Below, piece by piece: positions 43,246 through 53,303 of a stretch of 64,000 nucleotides of DNA (positions are counted from its first letter, which is position 1; every line of letters starts with the position of its first letter). This DNA comes from Paracyclopina nana. Its lineage: Eukaryota > Arthropoda > Copepoda > Cyclopoida > Cyclopettidae. Where the stretch lies: contig JAGUCH010000002.1 in the NCBI GenBank assembly GCA_019096065.1, positions 6,708,501 to 6,772,500 of the forward strand, in the 5' to 3' direction. Below the pieces are notes generated by a model. That model was not told the origin of the DNA. It did not search any database and saw only the letters and a program-made list of their open reading frames with translations. The position numbers and the translations under genes are program-made.

Positions 43246-44956
43246 TTAATGAGCCTCTTTAGACTTCTTCTTCTTCTTCGTTTTCTTAGGGCTTGTAGAT
43301 GGTGGAATGTCCTCACTGAGAAATTAAAGAATTAAGAAGGCTTTCTCATTAAAGGAAGAATTATATGAATACCTATTGTCTTTTATACATGAAGGCTCTT
43401 TTTCTGCATCATCCTGCTCTTTGGTCTTCTTTTTCTTTTTCTTATTTTTTGCCACTTCAGTATCATCATCTATAACAATTTTTTCAACCCATTCTTCTTC
43501 AAATTTTCTCTTTTTTGTTAAGGTGTTGTCAGCAGCAGTCTTGTATTCAGTCACCTCAATTTTTGACTCATGTTTGTCAAATTTTGCACTTGCCTTTCCA
43601 GAACCACTTATTTTATAAGAATGCCCACCTTCCAGCATTCGTAACCTACCTTCAACTCTTGCTCGGGCTTCAATTCCCAACTCACCCTTTGTCAAAGACT
43701 CGTATCTGTATTGGAATTGAAAGTAATTACACGATGAAATGAAACAGCAAGAATTGTTCATACCTGGCCTCAAGTTTGATGTAAGTTGACAGATCTACTT
43801 TGTCTTTGCTAGCTTCCAATGACTCGGCAAGTGCGTCAGTACGACATGCAAGAGATGCCTTGGCTGCAAGCATTCTTGATGCTTTTCCTTTAAGTGCTGT
43901 TGAAGCATGGCCAACCACTTGGGCATGGTAAATAATACCATACTTAGGAGTGTCATGTTTCGTTTTCAGAGCCTTGAAAAGAGCTTTTTCAGCGCCCAAT
44001 ATTTGGACAGTTGACGCAGGATGCTTAGCCAAGTTGATTAGGGAACCAGCATGTGAAATAAGCCTTGCGCCTATCAACTCTCCCACAACAGCTGTCAAAT
44101 TGGGAGCGATTGCAATCATGCGGTTTTTCAAGTATTCATATAGCTGAGCCCGATACTCTTGAATCTCCATTATTTGCTCACATAGGTGCCGAATATTCAG
44201 CATATCAAAGTCAGAAATCTCTGTGCCCATGCTAACTTCTGCAGATTCCTTTACCCGAGCCTCTATCTCTTCAGGGAGGATGTCACTCAAGTCTGTGTCT
44301 TTACAATGATCTCTTGTACCCATAAGTTGAATTGCTCTAATGTATGCAATGTTATCTGCGACAATTTTACCCAATTCTGGAAAATGCCAACCATACCATT
44401 CTCTAGCTCGCATAATGTAGTTGTTCAGCTCTTTGTCAAGATCATCAAGAAGAGATATTGCTTGCACAATCATGGTGTCAATTTTGTCTGGACTGAACTT
44501 AAGCTGATACCGAGACAAGGAATGTCCCAGTCCCAAAGACATTGCCTTCATGTCTGCTTCTTCAACTTCTGGCATCAAATTGTTTAGCTGACCCCGAATA
44601 CAACGCATCAACTCACTAACTTTGCTGTCAGCGATACAATCAACTTTTAGCTCAGATTTTATCGACTGACCAAGCTTTGCATCTGCTACAGCAAGTTTCT
44701 CTTGAGCTTCTTTGGCAAACAACTTTTGTAGCATTTTTCTCAGACCCTTAGACATTTTGCCTTCTATGAGAGCTTCAGCAGACTTAAGGGCATCAGTGGT
44801 GTCACTGAATTTCTTGAACTTTTTCAGCTTAATGATATTTCCGGCAGATTCCGGTGTTTCAAAGTGTTTATAGAGATCATCACACTTCTTTAGTTTCTTT
44901 TCATCCAGAAGCTTGAAAATAGCAAATCCGGCTGGTGTTTCAAAGAGCACCAACAT
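43246..44956 (-). CDS. NOP58: NOP58, box C/D snoRNP core protein
   Basis: Three exons (44956-43764, 43705-43373, 43315-43246) join to 531 residues (human 529). The start MLVLFETPAGFAIFKLLDEKK is diagnostic. The coiled-coil and Nop domain follow, with REWYGWHFPELGKIV, NLTAVVGELIGARLI and PKYGIIYHAQVVGHAS (kink-turn RNA and 15.5K contact). The tail is a Lys-rich KKE-type sequence ending KKKKKSKEAH. NOP58 with NOP56, fibrillarin and SNU13 guides rRNA 2'-O-methylation. It is the first gene of a same-strand series with the S49 peptidase and CDC73. Confidence 0.98.
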
Positions 44957-45354
44957 CTTTCAAAATTCAAACCTAACATGTGCTCCTTTGACGAAAAAAT
45001 TGCGTTGAGAAGCCGCAGCAGTACCACTGAAGAAATCAAAACATCGAACTGCTGAAGATCGACAAACAGCTCGCTACCCAAGCTTGTTTAAAATATTCAT
45101 CATGTTTCTTTTGATCTTCGAGCTAGAATGCAATTTTCCCAGTAATTTCATTTCCATTAAAATGGGGAAAAAAGCTAAACACATTTTTCTCAATGGAATA
45201 CAAACTAAAAGAGGAATTTGATGCAAAAGCAACGCCTACTATTTAATGCTCCGTTTCATTCTGAAGTGATTGACAGCAAAAAGAAGAGAAACCAACGCTC
45301 GGGATTTTAACTACAGTTGGCTGAATCAAGAATCCAACGCTCTATTCTTTACAT

Positions 45355-46260
45355 TTTTAAAAGCTACTTTCATATCTTGCCAATAACAAGGGCACAAAGG
45401 TCTTGCCGGTAATTGCCCGAATTTTGGCATTATCTCAGCAATGCAAAGTCAGAAAATTATTCTTATTACGTTTTCGAAAGCTGCATCAAAATATCCTTAT
45501 TATTTTTTAAATAGTAAAAGCAAAATTCTCTATAATTTTTAACCCTATTTTCATGTTTGGCACACAACAAGTACAAAGTCTTGTCGGTAATTGTCCGAAT
45601 TTTGGCATTATCTCAGCAATGCATAGTCAGAAAATTATTCTCATTACATTTTCAATGCATCAAATTATGTACATTATTTGATAAAATAAGCCATTTTTCA
45701 TTCTGTAAGTTTTAAAAAGCTACATTCATATCTTGCCCACAACAAGAGCACAAAGGTTGCAGCAGTAATTGCCCGAATTTTGGCAATATCTCAGCAAAGC
45801 TAAGTCAGAATATTATTCTGTTTACTTTTACAAAAGCTGTTTCAAATCAACTTTTTTTAAAGCTAAATTGTAATTCCTTTTGTTTTTAAGAAGCTACAAC
45901 TCCAGCAAGAGTTTGTTTGATTTTTCATGAACTCCATGTGCGCCGTTTAGTTATTGTGTATTGGTGGTCATAAATGTGGTCGCTAACATTTGTCTCAAAT
46001 TATCTTAATTCTTTGTTAAATGATATAAGCTTAATTGTAATTCCTTATATTTTTAAAAAGGTACTTCATATTTGGCACACAACACTCACACTAAGGTATC
46101 AGGGGTAATTGCCCAAATGGCATTAAGTCAGCAACGCAAAACCAGAAAATTATTTTGTTTGCATTTTCGAAAGCAGCCTCAAATGATCTTTATTAAGATA
46201 ACTCAAATATCAAGTCTTTGTAATTTTAAAAGCTACTTTCATAATTGGCTCACAGCTAAG
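45355..46260 (+). repeat. Decayed ~175-bp tandem repeat (satellite-like)
   Basis: A unit containing CTACTTTCATATCTTGCC, then ACAAAGGTCTTGCCGGTAAT, then TTGCCCGAATTTTGGCA and CTCAGCAATGCAAAGTCAG recurs at about 45363, 45545, 45720 and 46063, with a rudiment near 46230. Spacing is ~175-182 bp, or twice that. A second shared block (AACTCCATGTGCGCC / AACTCGATGTGCGCC) lies at 45930 and 46350. A GTG-rich low-complexity stretch follows at 46376-46450. No gene is supported from 44957 to 47313. Confidence 0.8.
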
Positions 46261-46504
46261 CAAAAAACAGACTATCATGGCTCCTCATTCCAAGTACTTT
46301 TGCAACCACTTACTAGCTTACATTTAGGATTCATGTTATTTCTATTTTTTAACTCGATGTGCGCCTTTTAGTAATTGTGGGCCGGTTGTGTGCTTTGTGG
46401 GTGTTGTGGGCATTGTGAGCCAATTGTGCGCATTGTGTGCCTTTTAGTAGGAGCGACCTATAGCGGAGCAGCATTTTCTAGGGCATGGGGCAGCCTTGTA
46501 ACTT

Positions 46505-46600
46505 CATTAAAACACTCAAAAATTGTATTACAGAATATAAAAATGTATATACCGAGCTCGGGAACATAAAATAGGGTACGGTGTTCTGATCATCGCTCAG
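46505..46600 (+). repeat. Dispersed repeat R1, degenerate copy C
   Basis: AACACTCAAAAATTGTATTA, then a TATAAAAATG-type run and GAGCTCGGGAACATAAAATA match the 5' part of copy B (29260-29330) with many substitutions. Confidence 0.65.
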
Positions 46601-47313
46601 GAAAGTTATAATGACATGTCTTCAATTCCTGAAAGGGTTTTAGTCAAATATTTGGGAGGCCTCGCTAAAATGAAAAATGACGGATTTTTAAATATGTGAA
46701 TCCCTCTTATTACCTTCTATTAACTTTCTTTAAAACCTTTTTATTAGTAGTACACGAATTTAAGCTTATAATATATGTGTCAGGTAACTTCAGAGATAAA
46801 AAACCGTATGGTTGATGCGGTTTTTTCTGCATTACTTTGCTTAAATAAGTGATAGGTCAGTTGCATTTAGTTTTAGGAATTAGCTGAAGACGCTGGATGA
46901 CCCATCTATCGTCTTTAGAATTAGCCATTGTTCATTTGTTCACTTTTATTTTTTTTTAAATTCATTTTAACAAATTTTCTTAATGAACTTAATGGTGTAA
47001 AGCTACTCCGTAAATTAGTAATTTTTTTTACTCCATTGAAGAAAGTTTATGCGTCATGCATTAAAAAAATATATTTGTCTAAGCAACTTTTAAAAAAAGC
47101 AAAGTACGTGAATGGAATGTTCAGCGTGAACAAATTATTTTATTAACTGCTTTGATTGAACAAGTTGTAACGAGACCTTACAAATTAATAATCAAAAATG
47201 AACACTACTTTACCAAGTCTGCAAGTTCAACCCGTATCTTACGTTGTAAGTTCAACTAAGAAAGTCCGTCAGGAACTGGAAATAAATGGACTTCAGTCCC
47301 TCGAGAAAATAAA
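46601..47313. other. AT-rich spacer upstream of ENOSF1
   Basis: About 700 bp of very AT-rich DNA with a short hairpin at 46795-46826. No gene, RNA or repeat beyond that is supported; the last ~100 bp is probably ENOSF1 5' UTR and promoter. Confidence 0.4.
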
Positions 47314-48899
47314 ATGGCGACCACAATTACAGATGTTTTAGTGGAAGATTTACGCTTTCCAACTTCATTAGAGTTGGACGGATCAGATGCCAGTCACCCA
47401 GACCCAGACTATTCAGCAGTTTATGTCACTATCGTTACTGATAATGAGCGCTGCAAGGGTTACGGGATCAGTTTTACGATTGGCCGGGGCAATGAAATCG
47501 TTGCGCATTGCGTGGACTCATTGAGGTTCCTGGTTGTTGGCAAGACAGTAAAGGTAACGCCAGTCCCATAATTGTCGCTCCTCAGTTACTTCAAATTTCA
47601 GTTTCATAAGGATGTCACATCTAATATGGGAGATTGGGTGAGGACGTTGGCTCACGATGGTCAACTGCGCTGGATAGGACCAGAAAAAGGAGCCATTCAC
47701 ATGGCAGTGGCTGCTATTGTCAATGCTTTTTGGGATTTGTGGGCAAAAATGGAAAATAAGCCCGTGTGGAAACTTTTGGTTGACATGACTCCTGAGCAAG
47801 TAGCGTCTTTGATTGATTTCAGGTCAGACAAGTCACTTGCTCTATTGATAACTTAGAAGCTTCAAAAATTGACATACATAGATACATGGAAGACTGCATT
47901 ACGAAAGAAGAAGCCATTGAGCTATTAAGAAAGCAGGTACCATTTAAAAAAGAACGCGAAATTCAGATTGCCCTAGAGGGATTTCCCGCATACACTACTT
48001 CTGTTGGTTGGTTGGGATACCCAGACGAAAAAATCCATAATTTGGGGAAAGAATATTTGAGCAAAGGATTTACAGCCTTCAAAATGAAAGTAGGATCGGA
48101 CTTGGAGGATGACAAGAGGCGCTTGAGGCATTAGCACGCAGAATATTTGAAGCCAATTGTTGGTTTTCAATATATTTTTCCCACAGAATCTTGCGGAAAA
48201 CTATTGGTCCGGATTGTCTAGTGATGGTAGATGCTAATCAAAAATGGAGCGTGCCACAAGCAATTCAATGGATGAAAGAGCTATCCGACTTCAAGATCCA
48301 TTGGATTGAAGAGCCCACTAGCCCCGATGATGTACTGGGTCACTTGGCAATCAGCAACGCCTTGAAGGACATGCACATAGGCGTTGCCACGGGTGAAATG
48401 TGTCAAAATCGTGTGATGTTCAAGCAATTTTTGACTTCAGGAGCTATGCAATTCTGCCAGATTGATGCAGGCAGAACAGCAGGCATCAACGAGGTTCTAG
48501 CTGTCTACCTGATGGCAGCCAAATGCAAGATTCCAGTTTGTCCGCACGCTGGAGGGGTAGGCCTGTGTGAAATGGTTCAGCACTTGCAAATGTTTGATTT
48601 TATTGCTCTCTCTGGAAGTACTGAGGGAAGAATGATAGAATATGTCAATCATCTACATGAGCACTTTGTTTATCCGCCCAAAATGGACGACTCGAAGTAA
48701 CGTCAACATCTCCACTTTAATACATTTAAGCTATTTTGCCATTTTGATTAGATACTTTCCTCCTGAGGCTCCAGGTTACAGTACTGAAATGTTGGAGGCA
48801 TCAGTGAGGAGCTACGCTTACCCAAATGGTCAAGTGTGGAGGGATCTCTTTCAAGGTGGCAAATATGTTGACCCCAGCCGCAAATTCAAAAGGCTATAG
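47314..48899 (+). CDS. ENOSF1: Enolase-superfamily L-fuconate dehydratase (ENOSF1-like)
   Basis: Five exons (47314-47553, 47602-47822, 47882-48127, 48187-48696, 48752-48899) join to 454 residues (human 443). DVLVEDLRFPTSL and GQLRWIGPEKG match human ENOSF1 almost word for word. The barrel carries the KxK base (FKMKVG), metal ligands in MVDANQKW, WIEEPTSPDD and GVATGEMC, and the catalytic His in PVCPHAGGVGLCE. It dehydrates L-fuconate and related sugar acids, probably in mitochondria. The third intron (48128-48186, 59 bp) must use a GC donor (GAG/GCATTA) because no GT fits the conserved join, which is unusual. Confidence 0.95.
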
Positions 48900-49094
48900 C
48901 TTCTAGCGATTTATATGCTTAACAAATAATAACATAACATGAAGAACTCTCGTTTCATGGCCCTAGTGGCATAAATTGCAATAAAAGCCCTTTCAAGATT
49001 TTCCGTGCTAATTAAATAACCTAAAAAATTACCTGATCTGATGCGATGGTTATAATTCAAAAAAGTTATTTGCTAAGAGAGGGACATTCTTTTA

Positions 49095-52000
49095 TTATTG
49101 TTCAGCAAAACGGAATTCCTCGAGGTAGTCGAGGATGAACGTAACAATATACTTGCAATTAATGCCAGTAGGAAAGTGGGTCTCATAGGAGCGAATCTTG
49201 GTCGAGACCAACTCGGCCAAAGAGGCCGCACCATAAGAGGTCAAATGTCTCCGCATAATGTAGAGGCTGAAGTTGGTGCCAGCTAGCACCTTGACAATTG
49301 TTGAGGCTGCCTTTTGTACATACGACTCAGATATTGAGAACTCCTTGGCCACGCTGCGCATCTTCTCCAACATGAACACCCGTAAAGGCTCCAAATTATC
49401 CACTCGACTTTCAAAAGACTTGCGATCTTCGCTACCAGGAGGACCAACCTTCAAATCTATCATGGAGGATAATTTTGACAGCTTCTCCAGGGACAAAGAG
49501 GTATTAACCGATTCGGCGACTCCCTTAGACTCGAGCCGCAATGGCGCTTTTGTGGGCTCAGGAAATATCCCGAGAGGCCCGATGACCTTAGACAAATTTT
49601 CGATCGCTTTAGATAGCTTCCCTTGTTCGACGAGGTTCACCCTGTCAGTGGGCATGAAATAATCCACAGTCTGGTCCAAGAGCTCACTAATTTGTACGCT
49701 TAGTGGAATGCTTCCCGCAGAGGCATTGGCCAGTTCCTTGACGAGAATAAGTCTGAGTTGGGTTCTGTTTGATGGCCGCTGCTTTCGGATTAGCTCGTAC
49801 ATAGTATCCTCGTTGTGGCCAGCAAGCCTCCAAGTGTGCATCATCTCATCACCCAAAACCAGCGCTCGTCCTTGAGCAAGTAGATTTTCACAAAGGAAGC
49901 CCAGCAGCGAGCCTTTCGGCCTCGGTGGAGGCTGCAAAAGATCGCCGGAGCCCAAGTGATGGTAGTCAATGGCATTGTTGTTCTTGGGGGTTGGTTGCTT
50001 TTGCTTTTTGGACTGGTTAGTACAAAATCTTTCCCCATGTCCGGAAACTCCACATTTTCTGCACTCCGTGAAAGGACAATCACGAACGTGATGGCCTTTG
50101 ATGTCGCATTTGAAGCAAGTAATAATGGGAGGATGGGGGCAGCCTTTGGACATGTGCCCAAGCTTGCCACAATTGCGACACTCTATGTCAGGGCATTCGC
50201 TCACATGATGTCCTTTCTGTCCGCAGCTCATACAAGAAGCAACGACGACAGCAGCAACGGGTGCTTCATTCGTACAAATGGAGTCAGAATGACCATTCTC
50301 TCCACATTTGCGGCATTTGATGATGGGGCATTTGTTGATGTGATGTCCGCTAATTTTGCAATATGCGCACTTCTCAACTTGCCTTTCCTTGCAATCTTTA
50401 CCAAAGTGGCCGGCCTTTTTGCACTTGTAGCAAAACAAATCAGGGCAATTCTTAAAAGTGTGTTCCTTCGACTCGCATAGGAGGCAAGAGCCTTTGAGAT
50501 TATTGGTGGCTTGCTCCACCACAAACATTTTCACTCTTCGATTTGGCTCCTCTTCATCATCGCTGACCAGGTCTACAACTTCCTTTTTGATCACAACTTT
50601 GGTGTTGCTCTCTTTATGCAAAAGCGTGTGGTGTTGGGCAGTGCAGCCATCAAAAATGCAGCCACTGTTCGCGTTTTTGCAGTTACTGTGATTGTGCCCC
50701 GTTGCCAAGCATTGGCTACACAAATTCACGTATTTGTTAATAGTGTCCCAACGCTTTAGCACTGTCATTTCTTTGAATGATTGACAATTGATAATGGCGT
50801 GATGGGATGATCCACAGCAGGGACAAATTCCCTGTTTTGCAGCCAGGGGAGTGCGGACTTTGCCAGCAGCGAATCTTCTAGGGGGAGAAGGAGGTGTAGG
50901 AGGCCTTGGCATAGACGAGTAAATATTCAAAGGCATTTCCCAAGGTGAGGGGGACCTTGTAGGCGAAGGCAGCAGCCTTACGGGTTTTGGCGAAATCGAT
51001 CTTTTGCTTTCCAACCTTTTGGCAGAAACAGCTGGTCTCTCGCGAAGAGGGGAAGTGTATCGCGTTTCAGTCAAGGAAATTCTCATTGAGAGAGGCGAAA
51101 CATTACGATTCGGCGAAAAGGTCCTTTTCTTAGGAGAAAACGACCTTTTTGGAGACGGGCGCTTGTAATCATTTGGAAACAAAGGCCTGCTTCTTGGTGA
51201 CAAATTAGTTTCACTTCCATTTCTAGGTGAAGCAGATCTTCGTTTAGGAGACACTGGCCTTAAGGGTGATAGAGGCCTCCTCCATGGAGAAATGGGCCTC
51301 TTTTCAGGGGGAGGCCTGTTTTCAAATGCTATCCTATCGCTTCTGGGCAGATTTTGCCTCTCGAATTCAGGTGGCGGCAAATCAAACCGAGGCATCCATT
51401 CCTCTCTTGTGGGCCATGTGGCATTGTTAGCCAAAAGTGGAAACGCAGAATTCCAAGAGGGTGGCAGCCCGTGGAATCTGTTGAAATTTTGCTCATTGTA
51501 CTCCTCCAATCCAGGCGAAAGAGGTCTTCGATAATGAGGGGATCCCCTAATCCCACGAGAGTAGGGTCTTCGATGGACAGCTCCATCCTCGTAAGGGGGA
51601 AATATTGCAGTGCTATCACGAGGCAACGGCGAAAAAGAACGCGTGCGAACTGGAGAAAATGGCCGCCTTCGAGGAGGAGAAGCCAACCTTCCACTTGAGG
51701 TCTCTTTGTCCCACACATGAACTGGACTCCTTCTGGAGATCTTGACTTTACTCTTGACATCTTTAGGGCTTCGCCCTCGTCTATGAGGACTTCGACTATG
51801 CCGTGGACTTCGACTATGCCGTGGACTTCGACTATGCCGTGGACTCCGCCGGCGTTTAACGCTTACTGCCTTTTTATCGTCCTTGCTGCTAGGACCTTTC
51901 TTTTTCTTCAGCTTCTTAGCTTGCTCTCTCTTTTCATCTCTTATCTTGTAAACGTCCTTGATGTCCTTGGAGGCCAAAAAGTCATGAAAGGCTCCCTTAT

Positions 52001-53303
52001 TCTTGGGCTTCTCTTTGCTTCTTCCTGATGAAGACCGCCTGTCATCAATCATCTCAACGACTTCAATCTGACCTTTGTCTCTGTTGGCAAAGGGGTCTTC
52101 CCCAGCAAGAATCATTGGTTCACAAGAACGAGCTGGTCCTGTGGGCGTGGGGAGACTTGCGCTGCTCTTGACGCTTTTCTTGGGTCGACTTCTTGATTTC
52201 TTAGCATCCTTTCTGGCTTTCGTAGAAGGGACTGGGAGGCCTTCCAGAAAATGTTCAGCTTGCACGCGCATTGGATCACGACCTTCACCAAAGCGGTCAT
52301 CTTGCTGTCCCTTCCCACGATCTCCTTCGGACTCAGGTCTCGCTTCCTCATGAAAACTATTTACACGCGCAAATTCATGGAACGCAGGACCAATTTTGGG
52401 AACAGGCTCGGGAAAGTGTGGCATTTCTTGAAACCTGTCTAGTTGATGATGCTGATGATTTGGCCTCGGCTCATGCATCGGTGTAAATTCTTCATAAAAT
52501 CCTCTTCTTCCCAGCGACGATTCAAATCTGCGATCATGCTCAAATGGTGGCAAGGGCTCAGGATAACTCTGATCAAAAAGCGGTGAAGCCTCTTGATATC
52601 CTGGATCAAACATCGGCCTCAACTCAGGAAATCTATGGTCGAACACGGATTCAGGCTCTTGAAATCTCGAATCAAGCCTAGGCCTTGGCTCCGGAAATGA
52701 TTGTTCAAACATGGGACCAGGCTCATGGAATCTTGGATCAAACACAAGTTCAGGTTCTCTAAAAAACTGCTGGGGCTCACTTTGTTGGAAATCGTCAAAG
52801 TTGTGATTTCCATTATTTCCATCTTGATAATCGAAAGGTTGATGCTCAAAATTGCGAGCGGGCTCAAAATAACTGCGATCATCAGAGGGCTCTGAATGTC
52901 TTCTCTCTCGTGACCTAGATCTCCTGCCATGATGATCCCGACTTTGATGTCGGTGACGTCCGCTGCTCCTCTTCTTATGGCTGTCACGATCAATGACCTC
53001 TCGATCCATTTTGCGAGGCTGATGGCTCGTGTGCAATTTCTCCCGTAAATCAGTGACGACATCAGACCGAGGTGCAAAATTAGGATCCTCAAACTCAAGC
53101 TCTGGGATGTGATTGAAACGCTCTCGATTGGTGTCCACGATTAGGTTGTCCAATGGCTGGTCCCAATTTGGATTCTCGCCTTCCGAATTCCGACGGAATC
53201 GAGACTGAAGCTTTCCACGTAAGTCGATTTTGGTGTTGCCACTATTGAGGCGATTCCTCAAGTCCTCGGCATTGCCAAGGCGGGATTTGATGTCCCGTGG
53301 CAT
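49095..53303 (-). CDS. Large zinc-knuckle/SR-rich protein with BEL/Pao Gag-type zinc module
   Basis: An intronless ORF of 1402 residues starting MPRDIKSRLG. Residues ~180-275 are imperfect ~18-residue repeats around EPxPxFDxxF. Residues ~440-830 are rich in RS/SP pairs (RSPRHSRSPRHSR). At ~827-897 lies CPCCGSSHHAIINC, then LCSQCLATGHNHSNC and QHHTLLHKE, the cysteine/histidine module that precedes the protease in BEL/Pao retrotransposon Gag-Pol. About eight CCHC knuckles (e.g. CYKCKKAGHFGKDC, CRNCGKLGHMSKGC) follow to ~1095. The last ~285 residues form an alpha-helical domain I do not recognise. There is no protease, reverse transcriptase or LTR, and the frame is intact, so a host gene that absorbed a retroelement module is likelier than a live element. 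A nuclear RNA-binding role is inferred. Confidence 0.8.
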   Translation of the reverse strand: MPRDIKSRLGNAEDLRNRLNSGNTKIDLRGKLQSRFRRNSEGENPNWDQPLDNLIVDTNRERFNHIPELEFEDPNFAPRSDVVTDLREKLHTSHQPRKMDREVIDRDSHKKRSSGRHRHQSRDHHGRRSRSRERRHSEPSDDRSYFEPARNFEHQPFDYQDGNNGNHNFDDFQQSEPQQFFREPELVFDPRFHEPGPMFEQSFPEPRPRLDSRFQEPESVFDHRFPELRPMFDPGYQEASPLFDQSYPEPLPPFEHDRRFESSLGRRGFYEEFTPMHEPRPNHQHHQLDRFQEMPHFPEPVPKIGPAFHEFARVNSFHEEARPESEGDRGKGQQDDRFGEGRDPMRVQAEHFLEGLPVPSTKARKDAKKSRSRPKKSVKSSASLPTPTGPARSCEPMILAGEDPFANRDKGQIEVVEMIDDRRSSSGRSKEKPKNKGAFHDFLASKDIKDVYKIRDEKREQAKKLKKKKGPSSKDDKKAVSVKRRRSPRHSRSPRHSRSPRHSRSPHRRGRSPKDVKSKVKISRRSPVHVWDKETSSGRLASPPRRRPFSPVRTRSFSPLPRDSTAIFPPYEDGAVHRRPYSRGIRGSPHYRRPLSPGLEEYNEQNFNRFHGLPPSWNSAFPLLANNATWPTREEWMPRFDLPPPEFERQNLPRSDRIAFENRPPPEKRPISPWRRPLSPLRPVSPKRRSASPRNGSETNLSPRSRPLFPNDYKRPSPKRSFSPKKRTFSPNRNVSPLSMRISLTETRYTSPLRERPAVSAKRLESKRSISPKPVRLLPSPTRSPSPWEMPLNIYSSMPRPPTPPSPPRRFAAGKVRTPLAAKQGICPCCGSSHHAIINCQSFKEMTVLKRWDTINKYVNLCSQCLATGHNHSNCKNANSGCIFDGCTAQHHTLLHKESNTKVVIKKEVVDLVSDDEEEPNRRVKMFVVEQATNNLKGSCLLCESKEHTFKNCPDLFCYKCKKAGHFGKDCKERQVEKCAYCKISGHHINKCPIIKCRKCGENGHSDSICTNEAPVAAVVVASCMSCGQKGHHVSECPDIECRNCGKLGHMSKGCPHPPIITCFKCDIKGHHVRDCPFTECRKCGVSGHGERFCTNQSKKQKQPTPKNNNAIDYHHLGSGDLLQPPPRPKGSLLGFLCENLLAQGRALVLGDEMMHTWRLAGHNEDTMYELIRKQRPSNRTQLRLILVKELANASAGSIPLSVQISELLDQTVDYFMPTDRVNLVEQGKLSKAIENLSKVIGPLGIFPEPTKAPLRLESKGVAESVNTSLSLEKLSKLSSMIDLKVGPPGSEDRKSFESRVDNLEPLRVFMLEKMRSVAKEFSISESYVQKAASTIVKVLAGTNFSLYIMRRHLTSYGAASLAELVSTKIRSYETHFPTGINCKYIVTFILDYLEEFRFAEQ

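Noticed and set aside
46795-46826. AAAAACCG...CGGTTTTTT hairpin resembling a bacterial rho-independent terminator.
   Set aside because: Eukaryotic context with no adjacent gene; probably a chance or repeat-derived inverted repeat.
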